Position numbers and translations under genes: made by a program
Source: Cytophagaceae bacterium
GTDB taxonomy: Bacteria > Bacteroidota > Bacteroidia > Flavobacteriales > Flavobacteriaceae
Direction: 5' to 3'
Length of the DNA: 64,000 nucleotides
Assembly: GCA_002710685.1 (NCBI GenBank)
Contig: PALD01000066.1
Coordinates: 62,001 to 126,000 of the forward strand
Shown: piece by piece, positions 47,345-56,262 of the stretch
How the letters are laid out: every line of letters begins with the position of its first letter
Numbering within the stretch: the first letter of the stretch is position 1
The notes under the pieces: generated by a model
What the model was told of the DNA's origin: nothing
The model's input: only the letters and a program-made list of their open reading frames with translations
The model's database searches: none

Positions 47345-48943
47345 ATGTCAGAACTAAGTACGACCAAAATTCCAGCGATATTTGAAGTTTCGCCCATAGA
47401 GCAGAATAAATACCTTGTCAATGGTAAACTTGTGCATTGGGAGGGTGAGACGAGCGATGTTTATTCAACAATCCAGACAGAAGTGCATGGCAAGACCGGT
47501 CCCACACGATTAGGTTCTATACCATATCTGGGAGAGAAGGAAGCGCTTGATGCACTTGATGCTGCATATACGGCTTATGACCGTGGCCAGGGAGAATGGC
47601 CTACGATGAAGGTTGCGGCGCGTATAAAATGTATGGAGACTTTTGTTGAAAAGATGAAGACCAAGCGTGAGGAAATCGTGAAACTGCTCATGTGGGAAAT
47701 CTGTAAGAACCTGCCAGATTCTGAGAAAGAATTTGACCGTACGGTGGAATACATTTATGATACCATTGAAGATTACAAAAAAATGGACCGTGACAGCGCA
47801 AAGTTCCACAAGCACGACGGGATCCATGCGCACATACGCCGTGGCCCGCTGGGTGTTGTGTTGTGTCTTGGACCATATAATTATCCGTTGAACGAAACTT
47901 TTGCCTTGCTGATTCCTGCGGTAATGATGGGCAACACGGCGATTTTTAAGCCGGCAAAACACGGCGTTCTATTGATTACACCATTGCTTGAGGCATTTCA
48001 GGAGAGTTTTCCTCCGGGAGTTGTGAATATTGTTTTTGGTCGCGGTAGGGTAGTGGCTTCGCCTATTATGAAAACCGGGAAGGTGGATGTTTTGGCGCTC
48101 ATCGGTAATTCCGCTTCAGCAAATGCGCTACAGGCGCAACATCCTAAACAGAACAGATTGAGACTTGTTCTGGGGCTCGAGGCCAAAAATCCTGCGATAA
48201 TACTTCCAGATGCTGATTTAGATCTGGCTGTAGCCGAATGTATTGCGGGAACACTTTCTTTTAATGGTCAGCGTTGTACAGCGTTGAAAGTGATTTATGT
48301 TCATGAGAATATTGCTGAAACTTTCAACCGTAAATATGCCGAAGCTGTGGATGCTTTAAAATTTGGTTTACCATGGGAAGATGGCGTAAAATTAACACCG
48401 CTTCCAGAGCCAGATAAACCACAATACATTCAGGAATTGATTGATGATGCAAAGGCAAAAGGCGCTGAAATACTTAACGAAAAAGGAGGCCAGACCACTG
48501 AGAATTATATTTGGCCAGCCGTGCTTTTCCCCGTTAACAAAGAAATGCGTGTGTATCAAGAAGAGCAATTTGGCCCCGTGGTACCTGTGTTGACTTTTAA
48601 ACATATCGACGAGCCCCTAGACGACATGGCCGAATCTAATTATGGGCAGCAGGTAAGTCTTTTTGGCAAGGACACAAAAACCCTTGCGCCGCTTATCGAT
48701 ACACTGGTCAACCTGGTTTGCCGTGTCAACTTGAACAGTTCTTGCCAGCGGGGTCCAGACGTCTATCCTTTCACCGGAAGGAAAGACAGCGCCGTAGCTA
48801 CCTTGAGCGTACATGATGCCCTGAGGTCTTTCTCAATACGCACCTTTGTGGCCTCAAAAGACAACGCGTATAACAATGCGATCCTTAACGAGCTGCTGGA
48901 CACCAAGAAATCAAACTTTGTGAGCACTGATTATATTCTATAA
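47345..48943 (+). CDS. gapN: NADP-dependent non-phosphorylating glyceraldehyde-3-phosphate dehydrogenase (GapN-like)
   Basis: 532 residues, aldehyde dehydrogenase superfamily. Catalytic Cys311 is in [10 protein letters not shown], and [17 protein letters not shown] near the end is a GapN hallmark. It would oxidise glyceraldehyde 3-phosphate directly to 3-phosphoglycerate, giving NADPH but no ATP. It stands alone between the ilv genes and the arginine operon, closed by its own strong terminator. Other ALDH functions cannot be excluded. Confidence 0.88.
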   Translation: MSELSTTKIPAIFEVSPIEQNKYLVNGKLVHWEGETSDVYSTIQTEVHGKTGPTRLGSIPYLGEKEALDALDAAYTAYDRGQGEWPTMKVAARIKCMETFVEKMKTKREEIVKLLMWEICKNLPDSEKEFDRTVEYIYDTIEDYKKMDRDSAKFHKHDGIHAHIRRGPLGVVLCLGPYNYPLNETFALLIPAVMMGNTAIFKPAKHGVLLITPLLEAFQESFPPGVVNIVFGRGRVVASPIMKTGKVDVLALIGNSASANALQAQHPKQNRLRLVLGLEAKNPAIILPDADLDLAVAECIAGTLSFNGQRCTALKVIYVHENIAETFNRKYAEAVDALKFGLPWEDGVKLTPLPEPDKPQYIQELIDDAKAKGAEILNEKGGQTTENYIWPAVLFPVNKEMRVYQEEQFGPVVPVLTFKHIDEPLDDMAESNYGQQVSLFGKDTKTLAPLIDTLVNLVCRVNLNSSCQRGPDVYPFTGRKDSAVATLSVHDALRSFSIRTFVASKDNAYNNAILNELLDTKKSNFVSTDYIL

Positions 48944-48954
48944 TTATAAGTGAA

Positions 48955-49009
48955 AGGATAGCTCAGGCTCTTATTTTTCAACGGAAAAGTCTGAGTTATC
49001 CTGTTTTTT
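48955..49009 (+). terminator. Rho-independent terminator after gapN
   Basis: A 12-base stem AGGATAGCTCAG/CTGAGTTATCCT with one G-T pair, ~24-base loop, then GTTTTTTG. It isolates gapN from the arginine leader region. Confidence 0.75.
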
Positions 49010-49097
49010 GAAAATTTCATAAAAAACAAGTTCTTTTTTAAATTTTTACAAAAAACGATGCCCATAGTTAAACGTAGTTTGTACTTTTACTTTAACA

Positions 49098-49226
49098 ATG
49101 AACAAGATTGATACACATATAAAAAAATTGATACAGGCCATACAGTCTGTGTTCAATCCGTTGTATCCCACTAGGCAAGTACGCCCAGTAACTCTTCCCG
49201 TGCGCCGTTTCCGTCGCCGCCCCTAG
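49098..49226 (+). CDS. argL: Arginine-rich leader peptide of the arg operon
   Basis: 42 codons with ATG start and TAG stop. Residues 26-42 read RQVRPVTLPVRRFRRRP: seven Arg in the last 17 positions, five of them at 36-41. An Arg run just before the stop, placed 87 bases before the first arg gene and followed by a hairpin with a T-run, is the layout of a transcription attenuator: ribosomes stall when Arg-tRNA is scarce and let transcription go on. I found no such peptide named for this group; the symbol is only descriptive. Confidence 0.8.
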   Translation: MNKIDTHIKKLIQAIQSVFNPLYPTRQVRPVTLPVRRFRRRP

Positions 49227-49253
49227 GGGTGTGATCTATTTTATGAAACCCAG

Positions 49254-49298
49254 GTGAGTCCGGTTTCGCTTCAGCAAAAAAACTCATTTTTTAATTTT
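49254..49298 (+). terminator. Putative arg attenuator hairpin
   Basis: TGAGT (49254) can pair with ACTCA (49287), with an inner GTTT/AAAA pairing, and is followed by TTTTTT. It lies between the Arg-rich leader and the first structural gene, where an attenuator is expected. A CCCCTAGGGG palindrome at the leader stop could serve as the competing or pausing structure. Confidence 0.55.
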
Positions 49299-49312
49299 CA
49301 ATTCTTAACAGG

Positions 49313-49939
49313 ATGGATATTGTTATTGCTAACAAATCCCATTCAGGATTTGCACAAATAATCTGCGATACTATCGCAGAATCTGCAAAAGTGCGTGGTA
49401 CGGGAATCGCAAAACGCACCCCTGAATACATTATCACAAAAATGGAGAACGGCAATGCCGTCATCGCGCTCGATGGCGAAAAGTTTGCAGGTTTCTGTTA
49501 CATCGAGGCCTGGGGCCACGGCAAGTTTGTGGCAAACAGTGGGCTTATCGTTCACCCTGACTTTAGGGGAGAAGGCCTCGCCACAAAAATAAAGGAGGCG
49601 ATTTTCAATCATTCACGTAATAAGTACCCTGATGCCAAGATTTTTGGCATTACCACAGGCCTTGCGGTAATGAAAATCAATTCTGATCTGGGCTATAAAC
49701 CGGTAACATTCTCAGAACTTACAGATGATCCTTCCTTCTGGAAAGGCTGTCAAACCTGCCGCAACTATGATATCCTGCAACGCACAGAGCAACGTATGTG
49801 CCTGTGTACCGGTATGTTATATGACCCAGCGGTCGAGGAGAGCAAGAAAAAAAAGGATGTCAATGCAAAGACCTTCAAGAGATTGAAGAGCATTAAGGAA
49901 CACCTTTTCCTCAAAAAGGAAAAAATAGATAAAGACTAA
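49313..49939 (+). CDS. GNAT acyltransferase, probable first enzyme of arginine synthesis
   Basis: 208 residues. The GNAT core has the acyl-CoA loop (VHPDFRGEGLATKIKEAIF). A Cys cluster (CQTCRNYD... RMCLC) near residues 144-165 is unusual for GNAT proteins and could bind zinc. It heads the arg operon, where an N-acylglutamate synthase is required and none other is present. Whether it uses acetyl- or succinyl-CoA is open; the Ser90 seen in ArgF' leans to succinyl. Confidence 0.82.
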   Translation: MDIVIANKSHSGFAQIICDTIAESAKVRGTGIAKRTPEYIITKMENGNAVIALDGEKFAGFCYIEAWGHGKFVANSGLIVHPDFRGEGLATKIKEAIFNHSRNKYPDAKIFGITTGLAVMKINSDLGYKPVTFSELTDDPSFWKGCQTCRNYDILQRTEQRMCLCTGMLYDPAVEESKKKKDVNAKTFKRLKSIKEHLFLKKEKIDKD

Positions 49940-49971
49940 TTTTTATTGCCTTACGGCGAAAACTATATATA

Positions 49972-51159
49972 ATGGAAAAACTTGTTTTGGCATACAGCGG
50001 TGGTCTTGACACCTCGTATTGTGCAAAATATTTATCAAAAGAAAAAGGATTTGAAGTTCATGCAATCAGCATCAATACGGGAGGTTTCTCTCAAGCAGAA
50101 ATTGATGAAATAGAATCCAAGGCATTAAAAATAGGGGCCAAAACCTATAAAAACATCCAGGCAAAAGATATTTTTTATAATAAAGTGGTGAAGAATCTCA
50201 TCTTTGGCAATGTGCTCAAAAACAACACCTATCCACTCTCAGTAAGTGCTGAGCGTATCATTCAGGCGGTTGAGATTATCAATTATGCCAAGTCCATCGG
50301 TGCAAAATATGTCGCGCACGGTAGCACCGGTGCGGGCAATGACCAGGTACGTTTTGACATGATCTTCCAGACGCTTGCTCCCGAAATCGAGATTATAACA
50401 CCCATTCGCGATAAGAAGCTTTCACGTCAGGAAGAGATAGAATACCTTAAGGCAAATGATGTGGATATGAACTGGGAAAAGGCACAATATTCGGTTAATA
50501 AAGGACTTTGGGGTACGAGCGTGGGAGGTAGCGAAACGCTTACTTCTCACAAAGGTCTTCCAGAATCTGCTTATCCTTCCCAGGTTTCTAAGCAAGAAAG
50601 TGAGCAAGTGACCCTCAAATTTGAAAAAGGCGAATTGGTTGCCGTAAACGGCAAACCTGCTTCTCCTGTTGAAAATATAGAATACCTGCAATCACTTGCG
50701 GCCCCTTATGGCATTGGTCGTGATATTCACGTGGGTGACACAATTATTGGTATCAAGGGTCGTGTGGGGTTTGAAGCCGCTGCACCTTTGATTATCATCA
50801 AAGCGCATCACTTATTGGAAAAGCATACCTTGACCAAATGGCAACAGCAGCACAAGGATTATCTTTCTAGCTGGTATGGCATGCACCTGCACGAAGGCCT
50901 TTATCTGGATCCGGTAATGCGTAACATGGAAGCTTTTTTGGCCGACAGCCAAAAAAATGTGACCGGCGAAGTATTTGTGACCCTCAATCCTTACCGTTTT
51001 ACACTTGAAGGCATCCAGTCTAAACATGATTTGATGAATGCTTCTTTTGGCGCTTATGGCGAAATGAACAAAGGGTGGACGGCTGATGACGCTAAGGGTT
51101 TTATCAAGTTGATGGGTAATCAGAACAAGATTTACACGCACGTTAACGGAGAGTCATGA
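49972..51159 (+). CDS. argG: Argininosuccinate synthase
   Basis: 395 residues. N-terminal AYSGGLDTS loop of N-type ATP pyrophosphatases, GSTGAGNDQVRFD and the tight fit to the family. It joins citrulline and aspartate with ATP. Its stop overlaps the argC ATG by four bases. Argininosuccinate lyase (argH) closes the same operon. Confidence 0.97.
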   Translation: MEKLVLAYSGGLDTSYCAKYLSKEKGFEVHAISINTGGFSQAEIDEIESKALKIGAKTYKNIQAKDIFYNKVVKNLIFGNVLKNNTYPLSVSAERIIQAVEIINYAKSIGAKYVAHGSTGAGNDQVRFDMIFQTLAPEIEIITPIRDKKLSRQEEIEYLKANDVDMNWEKAQYSVNKGLWGTSVGGSETLTSHKGLPESAYPSQVSKQESEQVTLKFEKGELVAVNGKPASPVENIEYLQSLAAPYGIGRDIHVGDTIIGIKGRVGFEAAAPLIIIKAHHLLEKHTLTKWQQQHKDYLSSWYGMHLHEGLYLDPVMRNMEAFLADSQKNVTGEVFVTLNPYRFTLEGIQSKHDLMNASFGAYGEMNKGWTADDAKGFIKLMGNQNKIYTHVNGES

Positions 51160-52133
51160 TAAAAGCAGGAATCATTGGTGGGGCAGGATATACGGCAGGA
51201 GAACTTATTAGAATTCTGTTGAACCATCCACATGTTGAAATCGACTTTGTATACAGTACCTCAAATGCAGGAAATCCAGTATATAAAGTGCATGAGGATT
51301 TAGTTGGCAGTACTGACTTGGTTTTCTCAGATAATGTAAATACAGGCGTTGATGCAGTATTTCTTTGTCTTGGTCATGGTAATAGCACGGCTTTTCTTGA
51401 GCAGCATGACTTTACAGAAAAAACCATAATCATCGACCTGAGCAACGACTTTAGGTTAAAAGAAGATGCCGAATTTCAAGGAAGGGAGTTTGTATATGGC
51501 CTCCCGGAACTTAACAAGTCTGAGATTCAGCAGGCGGGTTCTATCGCAAATCCTGGATGTTTTGCTACGGCAATTCAGTTGGCGCTGCTTCCTTTGGCTG
51601 AAGCCAAATTAATACAAGACGACATTCACGTAAATGCGGTAACGGGAGCTACGGGTGCAGGGACCTCGCTTTCGGCGACCACGCATTACACCTGGCGGGA
51701 CAATAATTTCTCGTATTACAAACCCTTTACGCATCAGCACATGGGGGAGATCAATCAGTCGGTTGGGCTATTGCAAGCGGGTTTTGATAAAAAAATCCAC
51801 TTTTTGCCAAACCGGGGGAATTTCTCAAGAGGAATTTTCGCGACAGCGTACACCACTTTTGACGGAAATCTAGACGAGATTAAGAAAATCTATTCTGAAT
51901 TTTATGCAGATGCTCCATTTACCTTTTTGACAGAAGGACCATTGCATATGAAACAGGTCGTGAATACAAACAAATGCTTGATCCACTTGCACAAACACGA
52001 TGACCAATTGCTTATTTCGAGCGCGATTGACAATTTGTTGAAAGGTGCTTCTGGGCAAGCGGTGGAGAATATGAATTTAGTTTTTGGACTTCCACAAACC
52101 ACAGGATTACAGCTTAAGGGAAGTTATTTTTAG
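51156..52133 (+). CDS. argC: N-acyl-gamma-glutamyl-phosphate reductase
   Basis: 325 residues. NADP-binding GGAGYTAGELIRIL near the start and catalytic Cys135 in IANPGCFATA. It reduces acylglutamyl phosphate made by ArgB. It is ATGA-coupled to argG. Downstream, a 91-base gap before proC holds two palindromic repeats. Confidence 0.96.
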   Translation: MIKAGIIGGAGYTAGELIRILLNHPHVEIDFVYSTSNAGNPVYKVHEDLVGSTDLVFSDNVNTGVDAVFLCLGHGNSTAFLEQHDFTEKTIIIDLSNDFRLKEDAEFQGREFVYGLPELNKSEIQQAGSIANPGCFATAIQLALLPLAEAKLIQDDIHVNAVTGATGAGTSLSATTHYTWRDNNFSYYKPFTHQHMGEINQSVGLLQAGFDKKIHFLPNRGNFSRGIFATAYTTFDGNLDEIKKIYSEFYADAPFTFLTEGPLHMKQVVNTNKCLIHLHKHDDQLLISSAIDNLLKGASGQAVENMNLVFGLPQTTGLQLKGSYF

Positions 52134-52143
52134 CCCCATCTAA

Positions 52144-52208
52144 CTTCCCCAAAGGGGAAGAAAATCGGGAAATAATTTATTATTAATTCCCTCTCCTTTT
52201 GGAGAGGG
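52144..52208. repeat. Palindromic repeats before proC
   Basis: CTTCCCC-AAA-GGGGAAG (52144-52160) and CCCTCTCC-TTTT-GGAGAGGG (52189-52208). The second belongs to the same family as the copy before argF' (54290-54309), including the trailing TTAGGGATAGG versus CTAGGGTGAGG. Confidence 0.85.
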
Positions 52209-52224
52209 TTAGGGATAGGAAAAC

Positions 52225-53025
52225 ATGAAAATAGCAATCATCGGTACTGGTAACCTAGGGCTTTCAATCGCCAAGGGCCTAATTACAAACAATGCCATAA
52301 CAACCTTGTATTTAACGCGTCGTAACCCGGATGCAATTTCTGATTGGGGCGAGTACAAAAATGTTTTTGTAACTGCTGACAATGTTGAGGCCGTTCAAAA
52401 ATCTGATATTATCATTTTTGCGGTTCAACCGGCACAATTTGCCGGTATTCTTGACCAGATCAAGGATGAACTGACGGATAAGCACGTGCTGATTTCTACC
52501 ATTACGGGTTACCAAATCCATCAAATGGAGGCTATTGTGGGTACTGACCAGTTCATCATCCGTGCGATGCCAAATACTGCGATTGCTGTGGGAGAATCCA
52601 TGACCTGCCTGGCGAGTAATGATAAAGGGATGAAGCGCATCAAGATTGCCGAAGCTATCTTCAACCGCTTGGGAAATTCGCTTGTGATTCCCGAGCATTT
52701 GATGCAGGCCGCTACGGTAGTTTGTGCCAGCGGTATTGCCTTCTGGATGCGCTTGATTCGTGCGACGACACAGGCGGCTATTCAGCTAGGGTTTGATGCG
52801 CATGATGCCCAGACCTTGGCGATGCACACCTGCAACGGGGCCTCAAAACTTTTGATAGAAACAGACCACCACCCAGAAGAAGAAATCGACAAGGTGACCA
52901 CACCGCGTGGATGTACTATTGAAGGCCTTAATGAGATGGAGCACAAAGGGTTGAGTTCATCATTGATTCACGGTATGGTTGCTTCCTACAACAAAATTTC
53001 CAATATTAAAAAAGAACAACAATAA
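52225..53025 (+). CDS. proC: Pyrroline-5-carboxylate reductase
   Basis: 266 residues. NADP-binding IIGTGNLGLSIAKGL at the N-terminus, FAVQPAQF and the C-terminal TTPRGCTIEGLNEME block of P5C reductases. It makes proline. Its place inside the arginine operon links proline and arginine supply; it overlaps argD by one base (TAATG). Confidence 0.93.
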   Translation: MKIAIIGTGNLGLSIAKGLITNNAITTLYLTRRNPDAISDWGEYKNVFVTADNVEAVQKSDIIIFAVQPAQFAGILDQIKDELTDKHVLISTITGYQIHQMEAIVGTDQFIIRAMPNTAIAVGESMTCLASNDKGMKRIKIAEAIFNRLGNSLVIPEHLMQAATVVCASGIAFWMRLIRATTQAAIQLGFDAHDAQTLAMHTCNGASKLLIETDHHPEEEIDKVTTPRGCTIEGLNEMEHKGLSSSLIHGMVASYNKISNIKKEQQ

Positions 53026-54149
53026 TGAGTTTGTTTGATGTATATCCCTTGTATGACGTTACGCCGGTAAAGGCTAAAGACGTTCACGTTTATGACGATA
53101 AGGGAACAAAATATTTGGATCTTTACGGCGGTCATGCCGTGATTTCCATAGGGCATGCACACCCTAAATATGTTGCAAATTTAAGTGACCAGGTGAGTAA
53201 ACTGGGTTTTTACAGCAACGCGGTGCAAAATCCCTTGCAGCAGGAATTGGGCGATAAGCTTCCAGAGGCTGCCGGTGTGCCAGATTATGCCCTTTTTATG
53301 TGTAGTACCGGCGCAGAAGCCAACGAGAATGCCATAAAATTAGCCTCTTTTAAAACGGGACGTAAGAAGATTTTGGCTTTCGCCAATAGCTTCCATGGGC
53401 GTACTTCTGCAGCGGTCGCGGCAACTGATAATCCAAAAATAATTGCACCTGTAAACGCACAACAGCAGGTTACTTTTTTGCCTCTTGGCGAAATAGAAGC
53501 TGTTGAAACCGCATTAAAATCAGAAGAGTATTGCGCGGTAATTCTTGAGTTTATTCAAGGAGTTGGTGGTCTCGATGAAAGTACAGCTGAGTTCTACGAA
53601 ACTTTGGACAAACTTTGTAAAGCCACGGGAACAATGCTTATTGCAGACGAAGTTCAGGCGGGTTTTGGTAGAACCGGAAATTTCTTTGCTTTCCAGGCAT
53701 ATGATGTGCAACCTGAAATCATTTCTCTGGCTAAAGGTATGGGAAACGGTTTTCCAGTAGGGGGAATCTTGATCCATCCGAGAATCGAGGCAGAGTACGG
53801 AATGCTCGGTACCACTTTTGGCGGTAATCACCTGGCGTGTGCAGCCACGCTCACGGTACTCGATGTGATGCAGGATGAAGAATTGATGGAGAACGTAAAG
53901 GAGGTTTCTGAGCACTTTTTGGCCAAAGCCAAAGAAATCCCACAAATCAAAAAGGTAAAAGGCCGCGGACTAATGCTAGGCCTCGAATTTGATTTTGACA
54001 CCGCAGCCATCCGCAAGAAGTTGATTTATGACCATCATATTTTTACGGGTAGCGCAAAGAATAAAAACCTGATTCGCATTTTGCCACCGCTTACGGTGAA
54101 GAAAGAGCATATTGACCAGTTTTTTGACGCATTGAAGCAAGAATTTTAG
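53025..54149 (+). CDS. argD: N-acylornithine aminotransferase
   Basis: 374 residues, class III PLP aminotransferase. CSTGAEANENAIKLA and the PLP-lysine region SLAKGMGNGFPVGG are clear. It turns N-acylglutamate semialdehyde into N-acylornithine. It could act on acetyl or succinyl substrates; the operon as a whole suggests the succinyl form may be used. A GCTTTCGC-type palindrome lies within the coding sequence at 53376. Confidence 0.94.
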   Translation: MSLFDVYPLYDVTPVKAKDVHVYDDKGTKYLDLYGGHAVISIGHAHPKYVANLSDQVSKLGFYSNAVQNPLQQELGDKLPEAAGVPDYALFMCSTGAEANENAIKLASFKTGRKKILAFANSFHGRTSAAVAATDNPKIIAPVNAQQQVTFLPLGEIEAVETALKSEEYCAVILEFIQGVGGLDESTAEFYETLDKLCKATGTMLIADEVQAGFGRTGNFFAFQAYDVQPEIISLAKGMGNGFPVGGILIHPRIEAEYGMLGTTFGGNHLACAATLTVLDVMQDEELMENVKEVSEHFLAKAKEIPQIKKVKGRGLMLGLEFDFDTAAIRKKLIYDHHIFTGSAKNKNLIRILPPLTVKKEHIDQFFDALKQEF

Positions 54150-54187
54150 TGATTTCTCCGCTTTCGCGGAAATAAATAAAATTAGTC

Positions 54188-54249
54188 GTCAAGCTGAACT
54201 TGATTCAGCTTCTCATCATGAGATTCTGAATCTAGCTCAGAATGACTTA
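54188..54249. repeat. Compound palindrome of the CTGAACTTGATTCAG family
   Basis: AAGCTGAA-CTTGA-TTCAGCTT (54191-54211), CTCATCATGAG, then ATTCTGA-n7-TCAGAAT. It is two diverged units of the same repeat placed head to head; related single copies are at 55374-55404 and 63908-63934. Confidence 0.85.
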
Positions 54250-54289
54250 AATAAATTAAAAAGATTTCCGCCTTCGCGGAAAATAAATC

Positions 54290-54309
54290 CCCTCTCCATT
54301 TGGAGAGGG
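54290..54309. repeat. CCCTCTCC palindromic repeat before argF'
   Basis: CCCTCTCC-ATTT-GGAGAGGG, a perfect 8-base stem. It ends 15 bases before the ATG of argF' and so would lie in the ribosome-loading region of the messenger. The same family occurs before proC. Confidence 0.85.
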
Positions 54310-54323
54310 CTAGGGTGAGGCCA

Positions 54324-55265
54324 ATGAAAAAATACACAGACTTAACAGATATCGACAACCTCGAGGAACTGATTAAAGAAGCCATCGAACTGAAGAAAAA
54401 ACCGTTTTCTCATGAGACATTAGGGAAACATAAAACGCTAGTTATGTTGTTTTTCAACAGCAGTTTACGCACGCGTTTAAGTACGGAAAAAGCTGCCCGT
54501 AATCTGGGTATGGAAGTGACGGTGATGAACTTTAATAGTGATGCTTGGCAACTTGAATTTGAGGACGGAACAGTGATGAATGCTGGCACGAGCGAACATA
54601 TTAAAGAAGCTGCTAAAGTGATTTCGCAATATGCTGATGTGATTGCCGTGCGCGCATTTCCTACGCTCACGGATAAATTAAAAGATGAGTCTGAGTATGT
54701 TATCAACAATTTTGTGAAGCATGCCACAGTACCTGTTTTAAATATGGAAAGCGCAACTGGGCATCCATTGCAGGCTTTGGCTGATGCGATTACGATTACG
54801 GAGCAAAACCTAGATAAAAAACCAAAAGTGGTTATGAGTTGGGCGCCACACCCAAAGGCTTTACCACAAGCGGTTCCTAATTCTTTTGCGCAGATGATGC
54901 AAAAAATGGATGTGGATTTTGTTATCACGCATCCCGAAGGGTATGAGTTGAGCAATGCGGTAACTGGTGATACAACTATTGAGTATGACCAGCAAAAAGC
55001 TTTAGAGGATGCTGACTTTGTGTATGTAAAAAACTGGAGCAGCTATAAAGAATACGGTCAGATTTTGCCTGGTGACAACTCAAGCTGGATGATGACTAAA
55101 GAAAAGTTGGGCAACGCAAAATTTATGCACTGCTTGCCCGTGCGTCGCAATGTGATTGTGGAAGATGGGGTTTTAGATAGCGACCAAAGCTTGGTGATTG
55201 AAGAAGCAAATAACAGGACATATTCAGCGCAAGTGGTGTTGAAGAAAATCTTGCAAAGTATTTAG
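54324..55265 (+). CDS. argF': N-acyl-L-ornithine carbamoyltransferase (AOTCase/SOTCase type)
   Basis: 313 residues from the ATG at 54324. Carbamoyl-phosphate loop FFNSSLRTRLST (43-54), long loop ending at HPEGYELS, and HCLPVRRN near the end mark the N-acylornithine transcarbamylases found in Bacteroidota and Xanthomonas. At the position known to set specificity (Glu92 in the Xanthomonas acetyl enzyme, Pro90 in the Bacteroides succinyl enzyme) this protein has Ser90 (GTSEHIKEA). Published mutants with Ser or Pro there prefer N-succinylornithine, so that substrate is favoured. Confidence 0.95.
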   Translation: MKKYTDLTDIDNLEELIKEAIELKKKPFSHETLGKHKTLVMLFFNSSLRTRLSTEKAARNLGMEVTVMNFNSDAWQLEFEDGTVMNAGTSEHIKEAAKVISQYADVIAVRAFPTLTDKLKDESEYVINNFVKHATVPVLNMESATGHPLQALADAITITEQNLDKKPKVVMSWAPHPKALPQAVPNSFAQMMQKMDVDFVITHPEGYELSNAVTGDTTIEYDQQKALEDADFVYVKNWSSYKEYGQILPGDNSSWMMTKEKLGNAKFMHCLPVRRNVIVEDGVLDSDQSLVIEEANNRTYSAQVVLKKILQSI

Positions 55266-55266
55266 T

Positions 55267-55355
55267 GTCAGTTCGAGTGTTCGCCCATGGCGAATATATC
55301 GAGAACTAGGCACTTCTCGATACAGCGCTGCTAAAGTCGCACCACTCGAAGTGAC
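55267..55355. repeat. Complex inverted repeat (GTCAGTTCGAGTG family)
   Basis: Outer arms GTCAGTTCGAGTG and CACTCGAAGTGAC with nested GTTCGCCATGG-type and ATCGAGAA/TTCTCGAT arms. This is a long hairpin of a type I recall from many Bacteroidota genomes. It starts directly after the argF' stop and could act as a messenger stabiliser or terminator-like barrier. Confidence 0.8.
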
Positions 55356-55373
55356 CACGAATTTATAAAAAGC

Positions 55374-55404
55374 GTCATGCTGAACATGATTCAGCATCTC
55401 ATTA
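55374..55404. repeat. GTCATGCTGAACATGATTCAGCATCTCAT repeat unit
   Basis: A perfect ATGCTGAA/TTCAGCAT palindrome with a five-base loop, same family as 54191-54211 and, in reverse, 63908-63934. Single units lie between arginine genes. Confidence 0.85.
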
Positions 55405-55485
55405 GGAGTGTCCAAGTCAACCCCGATAATTATCGGGACGGATTGATAATAAGATTTCCGCATTCGCGGAAATAAAAAGGGTAAA

Positions 55486-56262
55486 ATGAAAAAACTAAAC
55501 ATCGTAAAAGTAGGCGGGAATATCATTGAGAGCGAAGATGACCTCAATGCTTTCTTGGACGCTTTCGCGAAAATTGCTGGGCCAAAAATCCTGATTCACG
55601 GCGGCGGAAAAGCTGCAAACCATTTGGCTGACCGTCTAGGTCTTGAGGTCAAGATGACGCAAGGTCGCCGCATCACGGATGCCGAAACGCTTGAAGTGAT
55701 TACCATGGTGTATGGGGGCAAGGTGAGCAAGAATATCGTGGCTGGTCTGCAGTCGAGAGCCTGCAATGCCATCGGTCTTTCTGGCGCTGATGGCAACACC
55801 ATTTTATCAGTGCTGCGTCCCGTACGGGAAGTAGATTTTGGTTTTGTGGGTGATGTTATTGAGGTGAATGCAAAAACCATTGACAAATTGATCAATGCTG
55901 AGATCACGCCCGTTTTTTGTGCCATTACCCATGATGGGAAGGGGCAGTTACTCAATACAAATGCTGACACCATTGCTTGCGAAGTGGCGCGCGCCATGAG
56001 CAAAAAATATGAAGTGACACTCAATTACTGCTTTGAGAAAGCAGGTGTGTTGCAGGACATCAGTGATGAAAATTCAGTAATCAAAGAGATTGATAAAGAG
56101 GCTTACGCCAAATTGATTAAAAACGGTACCATTGCAGATGGAATGCTACCAAAATTGCATAACTGCTTTTATGCGCTAGATGGCGGCGTGCAACAAGTGC
56201 GCTTAGGAAAACCAAGCATGCTCAGCGAAGCCGAAACCAATTACACAACATTACATTTATGA
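55486..56262 (+). CDS. argB: N-acetylglutamate kinase (acylglutamate kinase)
   Basis: 258 residues, amino acid kinase family. N-terminal IVKVGGNIIE, then LIHGGGKAANHLADRL and the YGGKVSKNIVAGLQSR segment. It phosphorylates acylglutamate. The ATGA overlap couples it to argE. The N-terminal coding sequence holds the motif GCTTTCGCGAAA, read as A-F-A-K. Confidence 0.95.
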   Translation: MKKLNIVKVGGNIIESEDDLNAFLDAFAKIAGPKILIHGGGKAANHLADRLGLEVKMTQGRRITDAETLEVITMVYGGKVSKNIVAGLQSRACNAIGLSGADGNTILSVLRPVREVDFGFVGDVIEVNAKTIDKLINAEITPVFCAITHDGKGQLLNTNADTIACEVARAMSKKYEVTLNYCFEKAGVLQDISDENSVIKEIDKEAYAKLIKNGTIADGMLPKLHNCFYALDGGVQQVRLGKPSMLSEAETNYTTLHL

